From the NCBI RefSeq assembly GCF_958450345.1, contig NC_088784.1, forward strand, positions 68,597,747 to 68,661,746: a DNA stretch of 64,000 nucleotides. The letters are read 5' to 3'. The DNA is from Calliphora vicina. Taxonomy: Eukaryota > Arthropoda > Insecta > Diptera > Calliphoridae. The notes under the pieces were generated by a model. It searched no databases. It had not been told where the DNA came from and saw only the letters and a program-made list of their open reading frames with translations. The position numbers and the translations under genes are program-made. Shown here one piece after another: positions 1 through 11,210 of the stretch (positions are counted from its first letter, which is position 1; each line of letters begins with the position of its first letter).

Positions 1-1299
1 ATTATCATTATAATTGTCATATAAATATAACTCAATATCTCACCAGGAACTTTAGAAGATCACAGACTTTCTCGTACATTTGGTGAATTGTCAGCAGGTT
101 GACAACAATATTGATAAAGCAATTTGAGTTGTATAGATTTTATTCAGCTGTCGTTATTGCAAATATTTAAGAAAATAAAATTAACATTCCCACAGGTCCC
201 TTAAAACTGTTACACTGGTTAACAATAAATATGATTTCTATCACTAATTTTTCAAATGTTTTCATATAATTAGAATGCTTAATTTGCAAACTATAAAAAC
301 CCCATTCAATTTATTTTACCAATAACCTCCTGCAACACAACTCCAGACATTTCTGTCATATCTGTCTGCCGCAATTAAAGCCTAACAACAAAACCACATT
401 AAAAGCAACTCGTAAATCTATTAAAGGATTAAACAGAAAATAAAAACAAACCTTGCAATTACCTCTAAAACCAAAATGAAATGTATATTTTTTGTTCCGT
501 ATTTTTTTGTCTTCCAAACTAAAATAACCATTTCTCATTTGGGAAAATTGATATACAATCTTGAGATGTGCTGAGTGCTGCAGACAATATGTCTGTATAT
601 GCGGACATTTATAAATGTTAAGAACAACTTCACGGTTACATTGTAAACGACAAGTATAAGTATCATTAAGAACAGGGTACCGCTAATGCACAAAAATCTC
701 AACTTACTCTTTAATTTACAATCACAATAAACACAGCTACATATACTGGCTGACCGACAGACAGACAAAAGTATCTAATGAATAGTTATTTCTATTTCTA
801 TTTTCTTTATTTTTTAGTTAAAGTGCCGCTTAGACATTGACCATGAATGAATTGAATGGGAATTTTTACAAATTTTTACTTGTGCACTGCTGCAGCCAGC
901 AGTCAACAAAACACGCATTCAGTTTAGAATCGAATTGCTAACGAATCATTTTGTATTCAATAAGAGTTTGTTTCCCCGATTAATGTTGCTTCGTAAGTGG
1001 GGAGCATTAGTTTTTTTGTACTTGTGTAGTAGGTTGTTTTTTCCTTTTTTGAAGAACTTATTAACCAGGGAAGGTGAGCATGTGGCACGCGGGGAAAGTT
1101 CTCGGAGTTTTTAAGTATCGCTATTGTATAAATTGTCTGTCACTTTACTGTCTCAGCATTTTGTTGGATATCCCTTGTTATTTTTATTACTGCTTCAAAG
1201 CGATTAAAGAATCAGTAAACTACGGCATCTTAAAAAGCTTCATTCGTGGTATAATTTTGAGTTCGTATTTTCCGATTTACAACTTTCAATAAGTTTTCT
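1..1299. other. AT-rich flank, no gene recognised
   Basis: I see no coding exon, RNA gene or recognisable mobile element here. Short open frames lack family motifs. A GTAAGT donor-like site at 993 follows an open frame without a usable methionine. The stretch could be upstream intron or intergenic DNA of the wunen gene, whose first coding exon is missing from what I could recognise. Confidence 0.4.
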
Positions 1300-1750
1300 A
1301 TGGGATTGAGATCTCATTGGATTTTAATCACTAGTTACAAGCCAAGAGGCATATTTTCCTAAGCGTATGGATATATAACATAGTTTAAAATATATATCTG
1401 TATCCGATTCCAGTCATATTATCTTTGTGATATGTATTGGACCCATAAATTTACCAGAACTCTTTTCCTTCGGCAGTCTTACAAATGCTCTCTCATCACT
1501 GCCTTTTAAATTGTATTTTGATTCATCCAAAAAGAGAAAAATATTTGACAACGAACATTTAAACAAGTCGAGACAGTTTAAATGTTCTACGGTTTTTTTA
1601 AATAACAAGTGCTGATAGCAACTAAGACCAGCCTCATTTGCCCTGCGGCTAACAATTCGAGAACTAATTTCCAAATTTTGATTACTTTGTTTTCTAATTT
1701 TCTAAACTGCTGATTTTTTAATTGAATATTTATCACACAGTTTTTTGCTT
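1300..1750 (-). pseudogene. Tc1-like transposase remnant
   Basis: The minus-strand frame around 1414-1674 encodes a piece of a Tc1-type DDE transposase. It contains SRRANEAGL, like the end of the Tc1 DNA-binding region, then FLDESKYNLKGSDERAFVR, which matches the first catalytic Asp region (usually WSDESKFN..GSDGR). Downstream catalytic motifs and terminal repeats are not visible, so it is a dead internal fragment. Family assignment rests on these motifs only. It lies beside a mariner remnant in the same orientation. Confidence 0.7.
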
Positions 1751-1754
1751 CAAT

Positions 1755-2745
1755 CACGCATATTAAAACTGCGGGATTTTTTCAAATTTTTTACCTTTAT
1801 TTTGCAATACAAATTTTTTCAAAGTATTGGCCATTGTTAGCTATGACCTTTGTCCATCTTTCTGGCAAACATATGGATTCGGAGCCAGAAGAACTGCTCA
1901 TCTTTTCAAGCCAATATCGGATACTATATTTCAACGTGAAGCGTATCCCAGAGAGAGCGTTCTGCAACGATCGAAACAAATAGTATTCGGACGGTGCACG
2001 GTCTGGACTAAAATGTGGATGAGGCAAAACTTCCCAACCTCTTCATTCTAAATGATTTTTAGCAAGTATTCCAACATGTTGGCCGAGCTTTATCCGACAG
2101 CATATTCTGGAAGTTTTTCGTCAAATGCGCAAAAGAATCAGTTGCATTCGGTGCAGGTTTCCTGTGATGGTCTGGTCAGATTTCAACAACTCATAATAGA
2201 TATGACTCTTTTGGTCCCACCAAATGCAGAGCATTACCTTAGCGTCTTGGATATTTGGGTTTGGTGTCGATTCGACTGGTGGGACGGGCTTCACATACGA
2301 TCTCTTACACTTCGGGTTATAGTTATGGATCCAATTTTCATCACAATAATGAATCGATGCAAAAATTATTTTCTTTTAAAGCATTCAATCTGCATTTCAG
2401 ACATACAAAATCGACTTTCAGGGTCTCTCAGCTTCAATTCGTATGGTAGCCAATTTCCCTGCTTTTGTATAAATCCTGCTACATGCAAACGTTTTGAAAT
2501 TGATGCTTGACTAGCTCCCAATGATTTTGCAAGTTTTTGTCGAGTTTGACATCAATCTTCTTGGAGTAATGCCTCCAGTTCTTGGTGTTCCAACGTTTTT
2601 GGCTGACCTGGCCGATCTTTGTCTTCCGTGGCAAAATCACCTCTTCTGAACCGAACAAACTATCACTCGCACGATGACTGCTATTGAACACATTCACCTT
2701 AAGCTTTGATGATTTAATGAATCGGTGTGCTTCCGCGTCACTTTT
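1755..2745 (-). pseudogene. mariner-type transposase remnant (copy 1)
   Basis: Minus-strand frames give successive parts of a mariner (DD34D) transposase. Near 2479-2697 there is an N-terminal part with HWELVKHQF, followed by a helix-turn-helix stretch reading SISKRLHVAGFIQKQGNW (about 2420-2510). Near 1797-2027 the C-terminal part reads HFSPDRAPSEYYLF and ends LPERWTKVIANNGQYFE, a typical mariner tail in which SPD holds the last catalytic Asp. Frameshifts and stops separate the parts, so no product is expected. The GCGGGATTTT string near 1770 resembles the terminal repeat of the copies at 27.6 and 55.2 kb. The upstream end abuts the Helentron-like repeat at 2747. Confidence 0.82.
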
Positions 2746-3310
2746 TTATACCCTACACCACCATAGTGGGGAGGGTATTATGCGTTTATGCAGATGTTTG
2801 TAACGCCCAAAAATATTAGTCTAACACCCACCTTAAAGTATACCGATCGACTTATGGTGTTTTCTTTTCTGACACAAAATGTTGCTTATATATTTTGTAC
2901 CATTTATTAAATGTTACCCATTCCCTCATAATGTGTTGCATTTTGAACGATCACAATAGAACAAAAATCATTACCAGGGAAACCAAAATATGCAAATGCA
3001 TGTTTTTTCTGGTGAGTCTAATGAGCACATGGATAAGATATTTACACGTTTCAGAACTATTTAAGAATTTTGGCATCGATTTGTTAGTGCATATTTTTGC
3101 ATATTTTACGCTTAAATGCATATTTTTGCATATATTTGTTTTAAGAGCATATTTATGTCATATTTTGCGTTTTTAGAGCATATTTTACTGTTTAATAGCA
3201 TATTTTGAGTTTATCAAAAACAAATTTTGTCTTACTTATTTTTCGCTGTTGTGTTACAGGTTTTTACTTCCTTTGTTTAAAATTCAAAATTGAAAAATAG
3301 ATGGCTTTTC

Positions 3311-3512
3311 ACTAAAAAAAAAAATTTAAAAAACAGAAATTTTTTTTTAAAATTTAAAATAACAATTCGAAAATTTTTTTATCCAAAAAATGAAAAAACT
3401 GAACAAAAAATTTTGTTCACCTAAAAATATTTAAATTTTTTATTTTGAAGTATAATTAGGTGAAGGGTATATAAGATTCGGCACAGCCGAATATAGCTCT
3501 TTACTTGTTTTA
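3311..3512 (+). mobile_element. DINE-1-like 3' fragment nested in hAT
   Basis: The sequence from the A/T-rich stretch through GTGAAGGGTATATAAGATTC, the hairpin TTCGGCACAGCCGAA and TTTACTTGTTTT matches the 3' half of the DINE-1-like repeat at 5118-5650. It interrupts the hAT remnant just upstream of its transposase coding piece. It is the innermost of four nested layers. Confidence 0.65.
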
Positions 3513-3598
3513 ATATAAAATAAGCACTATTTAATAATAGCTCCATCTAAACATCAAATTTTAGTTCTAATTCAAACTTAACCGTTCTAAGTGTTAAA

Positions 3599-3746
3599 GA
3601 AATATTGTCTTTTAAATTTGCTCCTGTAATATCAGTTGATGTCGAAAGAACATTTTCTATGTTTAAAAATGTTTTCAGATCCAATAGACAACGATTTTTA
3701 TTTGAAAATTTAAGTAAATTTTTTTTGGTTAAAAATTATGTAAAAG
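3599..3746 (+). pseudogene. hAT transposase C-terminal (dimerisation) remnant
   Basis: One open frame reads FAPVISVDVERTFSMFKN, followed by SNRQRFLFENLSK. This matches the conserved hAT C-terminal dimerisation domain, where the SVDVERSFS-type signature and the following ENL helix are typical. No start and no catalytic part survive, so it is a fossil. It independently supports the hAT call made from ends and target duplication. Confidence 0.85.
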
Positions 3747-4709
3747 TTTGTTTTTTTAAGAGCATATTTTTTAAATTTTAAGAGCATATTTTAAAGTTTT
3801 TACTGCATATTTAAAGCGCCTAAAACGGTTTTTTTAGAGCATATTTCCGGTTTCCCTGATCATTACCATTTATGCAATTTTATTTTATGTAGCTTCGAAA
3901 TATTATAAAACTATACTTTTTGCTTAAATAAAAAGTGGTGCATTTCTAACCCTTTGATAAAAATGAGGGTGAAACATGTAGCATATATTCGGGGTTTTAG
4001 GGTAACATTATTAGAAAAGAACACGACCAAACTACATTTTTTTCAGAAAAGAACACAAAGAAGGGTAAAAGGCAGAAATAATGCACCATTTATGCCAGAA
4101 AAGAAAACACCATTAGAATCACTTTCTGAGTCCATATAAACCTTGTGCGCAGAGTACAGGTCGCAATTTGGAAGATATTTCGATCAAATGTGGTACATAT
4201 TATTTTTTCGGCCCAAGGACCAAGTCTATTGAAACTGGCTTAAATCGGTCCAATATTTCACCTAGCCCCCATACAAATGTCCTTCCGAAATTGGACTTTA
4301 TCGGTCATAAATGTTTAATTTATAAATGTATCTCCACAAATTGCGCTCCAAATAAGTTTTATATATACAAAATTCATGTCACCAAATTTTGTTACGATCG
4401 GTCCATAATTAGTCATAGCTCCCATATAGACCCGCTTACGAAAATCAATCTAACGTGCATAAATCGCTTAAAAATGTTGGTATACTCACAAAATTCAACA
4501 TAGTAAACTTTTACATAGACATAAATCACACGACCGAATTTGATGGTGATCGGTCCATAATTGGTCATAGCTCCCATATTAGGCCCACTTCCGAAAATCA
4601 CTCAAAAATATAAATTATTGAAATTTTAAAAGAGAAAGGTTTTTGCTCTTTTACTTAGTGTGGGGTATTATATGGTCGGGCTTGACCGACCATACTTTCT
4701 TACTTGTTT

Positions 4710-5117
4710 ATTTTGGTACTTAAATTGTCTGAAACCTTGACTCTAGCCATTTTTACTAACTGTTTAAAAAGTACCAAAATAAATTATCAAAATAAAATAA
4801 ATATTGAACTTAGGGTAAAATATAATGGATTTTACATCGTTTTGTTACATATAATATTTGTTATTATCTTCATTATTGTAGAAGTTTAAAAGTTTCCATT
4901 GTTTCCTTAAAAACGCTGAAATTAACTATATTTTAATTGAAAACGTAGTCAATTTAAAGGTCATATTTTTTAATACTTAAATTACGGAATATAGTTTTTT
5001 AAAACAGTTTCCATTGTATTGTTATTCACGGTATATTGTATGGACAACTTAAAATCACGTTATGACTGACAACATCATTGATAAAATAGATTTTGTTATT
5101 TTGCTGCTCTCTCGTCT
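4710..5117. other. AT-rich spacer
   Basis: Nothing recognisable between two repeats. The ORF at 4704-4889 has no known motif. Confidence 0.4.
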
Positions 5118-5650
5118 TATTATACTCGTGAGAAGGGTATATATAGTTTGACATTCCGAATTTCCACAATATAATTATAAAGTAATATATTCTGGATCCT
5201 TATCCGAAGCCCCAAAATAACTTACATACACGATTCATACATCAATTCTTCCGGCTCGGTTGCTATTTAAAATCGAGAAAATCGGTCCACAAATGGCTGA
5301 GATATAAGGAAAAAAACAGGACAACCTCGATTTTTTACCTATTTTGGATTATACCTATATCTGGATTACAAAGTCATTAATATAGACCATAGTAAGTTGG
5401 ATCTACAATGGTTCAAAATCGGAAAAAATTTAACCCGCGAAAAAAGTTTTTGTTCGCTAAATATTAAAAAACTTAAAAAACAAAAATTTTTGAAATTTAA
5501 ATAAAAAAAAATTTTCCAAAAATTAAAAACAAACTGGAAAAAAAAATAAATTTTGTTTACCTAAAATATTTAAAATTTTTATTTTGAAGTATAATTTGGT
5601 GAAGGGTATATAAGATTCGGCACAGCAGAATATAGCTCTCTTACTTGTTT
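5118..5650 (+). mobile_element. DINE-1/INE-1-like repeat, copy 1
   Basis: It begins TTATACTCGTGAGAAGGGTA and carries a segment with TATATTCTGGATCCTTAT. It ends GGTATATAAGATTCGGCACA, a short hairpin, then CTCTCTTACTTGTTTT. This closely follows the Drosophila INE-1 plan (ACCCTT start, ATATATTCT motif, TTCGGC hairpin, CTTGTTTT end). Non-coding. Other copies are at 9468-10069, 30804-31353 and 53069-53781 on the minus strand. Confidence 0.78.
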
Positions 5651-6949
5651 TGCTTATCATTTAGTGATCTAACTTGTTCATAGAAGTCAAAAAGTAATGA
5701 TACTTTTATTTTAACTTAATGTCAAAAAATATTTTCTGTCGACAGCTGTCCCAATTGCAAACAAACTGTTTATTAAGAGTTTTCTGTTTGTGTAAAAAGC
5801 CGATTAATGATCGAGCCCAGGGCTTGATTTGATTTAACCCTTTCGCCCTTATTTTAAAAAAAACCAACAGCACACCAAAGGTTGTACCACCTAGTTTTTC
5901 ATGAATTATATGAATTGTAGTTAGACATTAACAAGCCCACTAACGATATTGTTGTGCCTGCATATATATTTTTTTTTTATAAATCAACTGCAACTACTAC
6001 AATAATAAACAAAAGTGCTGCTAACGAGTGAATTTATTATTATGTACATTTTCTACTTGTATATAGAAGTACTTACGAGTAGTTGATGTTTGCAGTTGTT
6101 GTAACATAGTTGATGATTTCTGCAGGTATTACGCATAATTGAAATTTATGCCATGGCCAACCAACCATCGATTTTCAAATGACATTTTATTGTGTTACAG
6201 TTTCCTTTATTACGAATGAACGTGCGGTATAGCAACTACTGCAGGGAGCGTAATGCAGCCAACTTGCGACTGATGATTTCTACTTATAATGGTAGAAGTA
6301 AGTGTGTAGCACTTACACACTTATTGTAAACAGTGAGTGAGTAAATTAACAAAGTTACTGCAACAATTGTAGCATAAAATTCTTATGTTGCATTGACTTT
6401 AATGTAATTTTAATTACACTTGTATGTAGGGGAATAAATGTATGTAAATGTGCAGTATGGATGCCATAAATATGTTTGTATTGTTTGTAACTATAAGTAC
6501 CCGGCAATTAAATTGAAACATGTACCAAAATACATAATTATGAATGCGTAAATGTTTGTTAAGGGCACCCCCTTCTTTCATTTCATGGAGACTTCTCATT
6601 CAAGCGTGAGATATGGTTGCTTCTTATTTCAGTTCGAGTAACGCGCTGGGAATTTTAATTCTAGAGTTTTTTGTTTTATGATTCAAATAATTTTTTTTAT
6701 ACTGTTTTCTTTTTCTAATGCATTATTTTTTGGTTCCTAATTAATCAATTTATTATTTGTTTTTGTTAAATTTTTAAAAAAGGATTCGTTGAAAATTTTA
6801 GAAAAATTAACATTAAATTATAATGATCATGAAGATTAATTATTTAATTTGAATCATTAATTATATAGACTACACTGATAAATCAAGAGTTCGTAATTGA
6901 AGATTTTAACAAATAAGTTTTTTAAATTCATATTTTAATGTTTACTACC
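5651..6949. other. no feature recognised
   Basis: AT-rich DNA without a convincing ORF, repeat end or RNA gene. A cluster of pyrimidine-rich and polyA stretches is present. It may be upstream intron of wunen. Confidence 0.35.
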
Positions 6950-8560
6950 AAGCAATAGTCTCCAGAGCCAGATCTCAAGATTTGGGATTGTTTCGGTTAT
7001 CACCTCAGATTAGGCTACATTATGATAGATATTGACATAATTATTTTGACTGTTGATTCTCTCAGTTATAATTAATTAAAAAAGAAAATAGACAATTTTA
7101 AATTTATAGAAATACGTAAATTGTAATCATTCCGAAACCACTACTTTAGAGTGGTTCTGGGACTGCAGAGTTGCAACCTTAATCACAAAAGGCTGGTTAA
7201 GATGTCTAGTTTAGAGGCAAGTGAATTTTGTTCTCCCAGCTTTTATTGACAATAAGATTTAGCCTCCGTTTTATTAGCAGGTTAACCTCATGTAGAGATA
7301 TGAGGATGACCTCGTACCCTAGAATTCTCGCTCTAGGGTAAAAATGTGGATATCCTTATAAAAACTTGAAAATGTAGCCATTACATCGGCCTTAGTAAGG
7401 GACAGTCTAAAATTCAGATCGTCTGAGTAAATGCCACATCCAAACCTACTCCGTGACCTTGAGCTATTAGCAATTTATTCTCATGTAGAGATGTGCTATT
7501 CCCGCAAGTCCTACTTCCTAAAAATTACCTTTTATGTCCCCATGTCCATGTACCCACATGAGTGGTACCAATAGATGCCTCGCTCTAGGGATCTAAAGGA
7601 TGATTTACTATCAGCAAAGATGTGTACATCCTTGCCTTATATCCCTTAAAACTGAACATATAACCATTATATCAACGATAAGAGACAATCTTAAATTCCG
7701 CTGGGCGGAATAAATACCATATTCAACTCTACTCCTTGGTCTTGAGCTATTAGCAGTTTATCCTCATGTAGATATAGTTCCCGTAAGTCCTACAGTCTAA
7801 AAATTATCTTTTCCTGGTACCCACATGAGGATGACTAATAGATTCCTCACTCTAGGGATCTAATGAATGATTTACTATCAATAAATGTGTGGATATCCTT
7901 GCCTCCCTTAAAAATTAACATGTAACTGTTATATCAACGATCCAACACTACTCTGTATTCTTGAGCAGTCTGTAAAAATGTTGATGTCAGTCTCCGTAAT
8001 TTCAATACAATCTATCCGGTATCTTTATCAGAATACCGTGATAAGTAAATGTTTGATGTGCCAGCTGCGATTTATATAGCTGAAATGTCCATTTTCCATT
8101 ACGATAATGGTCCACATTCGCATAACAAGATGGAGTCAGCGATCCTCTAAGCAGCAGCCCCCTGGAACAGAATTGATCTAAAAGAAAGTAGTATAACGCG
8201 TTGTTTGTATTAATTCCCCATTTTTGCAGCAATACGTATTCAGTTATAAATTAAGTTTGCTTTCCAATATCAGTCCCAAGTATTTGTCTTTACCAAATTA
8301 AGCCATCGATCATTGGATTAGTTAAATATGATCTTACATATCACTAAGAAAATAGTACTATCCCCGTTTTAGCTGGAACTGATTCCAGAGCAGTGCTGAT
8401 AGTACTTTGCCTTGTGCTGCACCTCTACCTGACTACCTGAAAGTGGGGAGTTTTCTCACAAATGACACGAAAGTAGTATTAATACCCAGACTACTCATGG
8501 CGTCAATCATTAATCTCGATTGTACGTTATGTCCAGAATGACAATTGAAATAAATTACCT
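6950..8560 (-). pseudogene. decayed non-LTR retrotransposon with triplicated RNase H piece
   Basis: Read on the minus strand, 8560-8330 gives a reverse transcriptase fragment with RGAAQGKVLSALLWNQF, matching the RT motif usually written GxPQGxxLSPLLW. Near 8280, KYLGLILESKLN follows, another RT landmark. Further on (7960-7287) the RNase H string (for example KDVHIFADSKSSFRSL) occurs three times in tandem with units starting near 7287, 7480 and 7763. Stops and frameshifts are everywhere. The lineage looks like the R1/I group with RNase H; exact clade unknown. Confidence 0.6.
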
Positions 8561-9467
8561 GTAGTACAGAGATCTTAACCCTTTCCCTGTCCTATGCATC
8601 ACATATGATTCACAGCAAGTTTCATTCACAAGTCCGAGCATCACATTAACAAAAAAACTTTGGACGTACGGCATAAACTTCTTTTTTTGTATGGGGACAG
8701 GCAATTCAGTTGATATACCTTTGTTATTTATACCAATGATGTGACAGAGTAATTTTGACATCAGTGATGCTTTCCAGTGTCTTCATCAGAAGGAAGTAGA
8801 GTAAAGCTGATTGTTCGAAAGGGATATTTCCCCTCCATTTGGAATGTAAACTACCTTATATCCATCTATATGGAATATAGATACGATTAGTAAGATTCTT
8901 GATATCAATGTGTTGAGATGCTCCTAGCAGTAGCGCACACAATTTCTATAGGCTGGACATCTTAATATAAGATGTTGGTATGGTCGGACCAAATGATACA
9001 ATCTTGCAAAGCCTTCTAGACCGTGAACTGTTATCAATGCAGCTTCAAAAATTTCTCGTAATAAATTATAGAATCTTGAGAAGCCTTTTAGACCCTAAAC
9101 TCTATTTAATGCCGCTACAGAAGTTTCTGCAGGACTTACGTTTATCCTTCCTAATAATATATTTAAAACCGTTAATTGAGGATTTAAATGAGACCCCGAT
9201 ACCATCGCATTCTGCCTTGTTTAACTGTTTCCGGCAATGTTTGCATCTCTCCACTATTTTCGTAGTCCAACTTCCTAACAACTGGCCTTCAGTATCTCTC
9301 GTTCGCTCTCATTAAAGAATGAGTTAGGATAATGGATTATAGACAATGACGTGATTATTGCTCAGCACCTAAGTAATGTTCGACAAGTTGGTCATTCCTC
9401 TGTTTAAATAAAAGTATTGGCTAGAATATTCATCTAATACCAGATCTTAAACAATATAAGCCATAAT
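8561..9467. other. unassigned, probably mobile-element debris
   Basis: A plus-strand ORF at 8980-9315 (111 codons) contains two imperfect repeats of SLLDRELLSMQLQKFL-like sequence, but I do not recognise a family and the start has no context. The flank continues the non-LTR debris. I would not call it a gene. Confidence 0.3.
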
Positions 9468-10069
9468 AAACAAGTAAGAGAGCTATATTCGGCTGTTCCG
9501 AATCTTATATACCTTTCAACAAATTATACTTCATAATAAAAATTTTAAATATTTTTAGGTAAACAAAATTTTTTTATTTTTACAAAGCTGTTTTTTTTAT
9601 TTTTTGGAATAAAAATTTTTGGAATTGTTATTTAAAATTTTTTTTTTTAATTTTTTTTCTAAATTTTTTTTTTTTTGGTGAAAAAAAAATTCTGGTTAAA
9701 AAATATTTTTCCCGATTTTGACCCATTGTAGGTCAAAAAGGTCTTGCAAACATCTATCATTGTCTATATTAATGACTTAGTAATCCAGATATAGGTCAAA
9801 AATCGAGGTTGTCCTGGTTGTTTCCTCATATCTCAGCCATTTGTAGAACGATTTTGCTGATTTTAAATAGGAAGCTTCTCGAAAGCATGTCTGACAGAAT
9901 TATTGAAGATTTGGATATCTGGGGTCTTCAGAAAATTGATTTCAACAGACAGACAGACAGACGGACATGACTTAATCGACTTCGCTATCGCTATTCGCTA
10001 TTGTGGAAATTACAAACGGAATGACAAACTTATATATACCCTTCTAACGATGGTGAAGGGTATAAAAAT
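9468..10069 (-). mobile_element. DINE-1-like repeat, copy 2
   Basis: Read on the minus strand it starts ATACCCTTCACCATCGTTAG (end near 10069) and ends with the TTCGG hairpin and TCTTACTTGTTT near 9468. A CAGACAGACAGACGGACATG segment at about 9947-9967 matches the conserved GTCCGTCTG block of the family. Confidence 0.75.
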
Positions 10070-11058
10070 AACTGAATGTGGGGGTGTACGTAATAAGTAA
10101 TTTTTTACTGCCCTATATTGGTACTAAATTTCATTTTTTATAAAATGAAAATAATTATTTAACTTAAAAACCCTGAGTGGCCGTTAATGGGGTTTTCCCA
10201 CACTTCAAAAACATATATTTACAATAATATAAAGATAAAAATCAAATCAAACATTTTGCCGACTCTATTATTCTCACATTCCACTTCCGTTTATGACACA
10301 AATTTTAATCTTTAAATAGAATATTATGAAATCCATAATATCACTTGAAATTTGTAACACTTGTCAAATGAAAAAATGAAAATAAAGTAATAAATAATTG
10401 CTGGTTCTTTTAAATATGACGACTTTAAACAGAGTTGTGATTTTCATATACTAACAAATTGAAAATATGTATAAACTGTATGCATCTGATGTAGAATGTA
10501 AAGTGAAAACATTTGTTCCATAATTTTGACAAATAATGATTTTGTATAACTGGCCATGCATTTGCAAGAAAATCACAGACCTGATTATAAATTGAAAAGT
10601 TAAAAGAACACTCTACCACTAAACATAAATAAATGTAAAAATTTTGTTTATAATAATAAAAATGAAAATAAACTTCAAAACTTTAAAAAGTTCATACAGT
10701 CAAGTAAAACAATTAAATTCTTTTTTAGGTTTCCGAGTGCATTAACATAATAACTTTTTTCTTCAAAATTTTATTGCCTTAAAACACCTTTGGTTTTCAT
10801 TTGATGTGTTTGTCTTTTTATTTGGTTTTTTTATTCGATTGTTTTTATAGAAATTGTTTTTCCAATTTGATTATTGAGGAAGTTGTTTCGTAAAGATTTT
10901 TATGACTTTTGCGTTAATTTACACATTTTATTATAAACAATTTGTTGCATTTTTCTCATACTCTATACTCCAGTCGATATCTTTTGTATTTTTAGAATAA
11001 AGAAATACGAGTATTAGAATAATTTCCTTATTATTTTTTTGGTTTCGTTTATTTACAG
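10070..11058. other. likely wunen intron
   Basis: No mobile element or ORF of note. The 3' part is pyrimidine-rich and ends TTTATTTACAG at 11048-11058, a good splice acceptor for the wunen exon. A phase-1 exon must precede, since the next exon begins in the second base of a codon. Confidence 0.5.
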
Positions 11059-11210
11059 TTGGTTTTCCCATTTTATGCTTCTTTTTATGGGGAGATTCAT
11101 ATAAACGCGGTTTCTTCTGTGATGATGAATCTTTGATGCATCCCTTCAAAGAATCGACGGTTAAAAGTTGGATGTTGTACATTATTGGTCTGGTGCTACC
11201 AATTGGCGTG
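11059..11210 (+). CDS. wun: wunen exon: TM1 end and first loop
   Basis: After acceptor TTTACAG, the second frame reads GFPILCFFLWGDSYKRGFFC and continues with DDESLMHPF, then a hydrophobic WMLYIIGLVLPIGV, before donor GTAAGT. This is the highly conserved start of LPP proteins (GFFC-D-ES-l-HP). The exon starts with two bases of a split codon and ends in phase 0. Length 152 bp. Confidence 0.9.

Larger units (their letters stand above)
2975..3858. mobile_element. hAT element remnant, TSD ATCATTAC
   Basis: Inverted ends CAGGGAAACC (2975) and GGTTTCCCTG (ending 3858) are flanked on both sides by ATCATTAC (2967-2974 and 3859-3866). An 8-bp duplication and CAGGG ends are hallmarks of hAT transposons. 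The interior has many GCATATTTT repeats and a piece of transposase C-terminus (about 3599-3746). It was inserted into the TTA-flanked element and itself holds a DINE-1 fragment. A related element lies at 58094-59263. Confidence 0.9.
2855..4112. mobile_element. TIR element with 3-bp TTA target duplication
   Basis: The ends are inverted copies of TGGTGTTTTCTTTTCTG. The left begins at 2855 and the right ends at 4112 as the complement. TTA precedes the left end (2852-2854) and follows the right end (4113-4115). The host family A repeat reads CGACTTAGAATC at this point in the copy at 60.3 kb, so removing the insertion restores the host exactly. A 3-bp TWA duplication is typical of PIF/Harbinger elements; that assignment is inference. 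Most of its length is a second element (2975-3858). Confidence 0.7.
2747..4709 (+). mobile_element. Helentron-like (DINE-type) repeat, family A, copy 1, interrupted
   Basis: The repeat starts TATACCCTACACCACCATAG and ends in a hairpin (TGGTCGGGCTTGACCGACCA, about 4672-4691) followed by CTTACTTGTTT. The same start and end occur at 20.6, 33.3 and 60.3 kb, where uninterrupted copies are roughly 0.7 kb. This architecture (ACCCT start, CCGTCCGTCTG-type segment, 3' hairpin, CTTGTTT end) matches what is known of Drosophila DINE-1/INE-1, classed as non-autonomous Helentrons. This copy is split by an insertion at 2855-4112. No coding capacity. The family name is inference. Confidence 0.7.

Noticed and set aside
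956..998. GTAAGT at 993 as the donor of the missing wunen first exon
   Set aside because: The phase would fit, but the frame has no proper start methionine and no resemblance to LPP N-termini.
8980..9315. 111-codon ORF with internal repeats as a host gene
   Set aside because: No recognisable family, no supporting splice or UTR context, and surrounded by transposon debris.
9930..9967. CAGACAGACAGA run as a microsatellite
   Set aside because: It is the conserved GTCCGTCTG block of a DINE-type repeat and recurs in the other copies.
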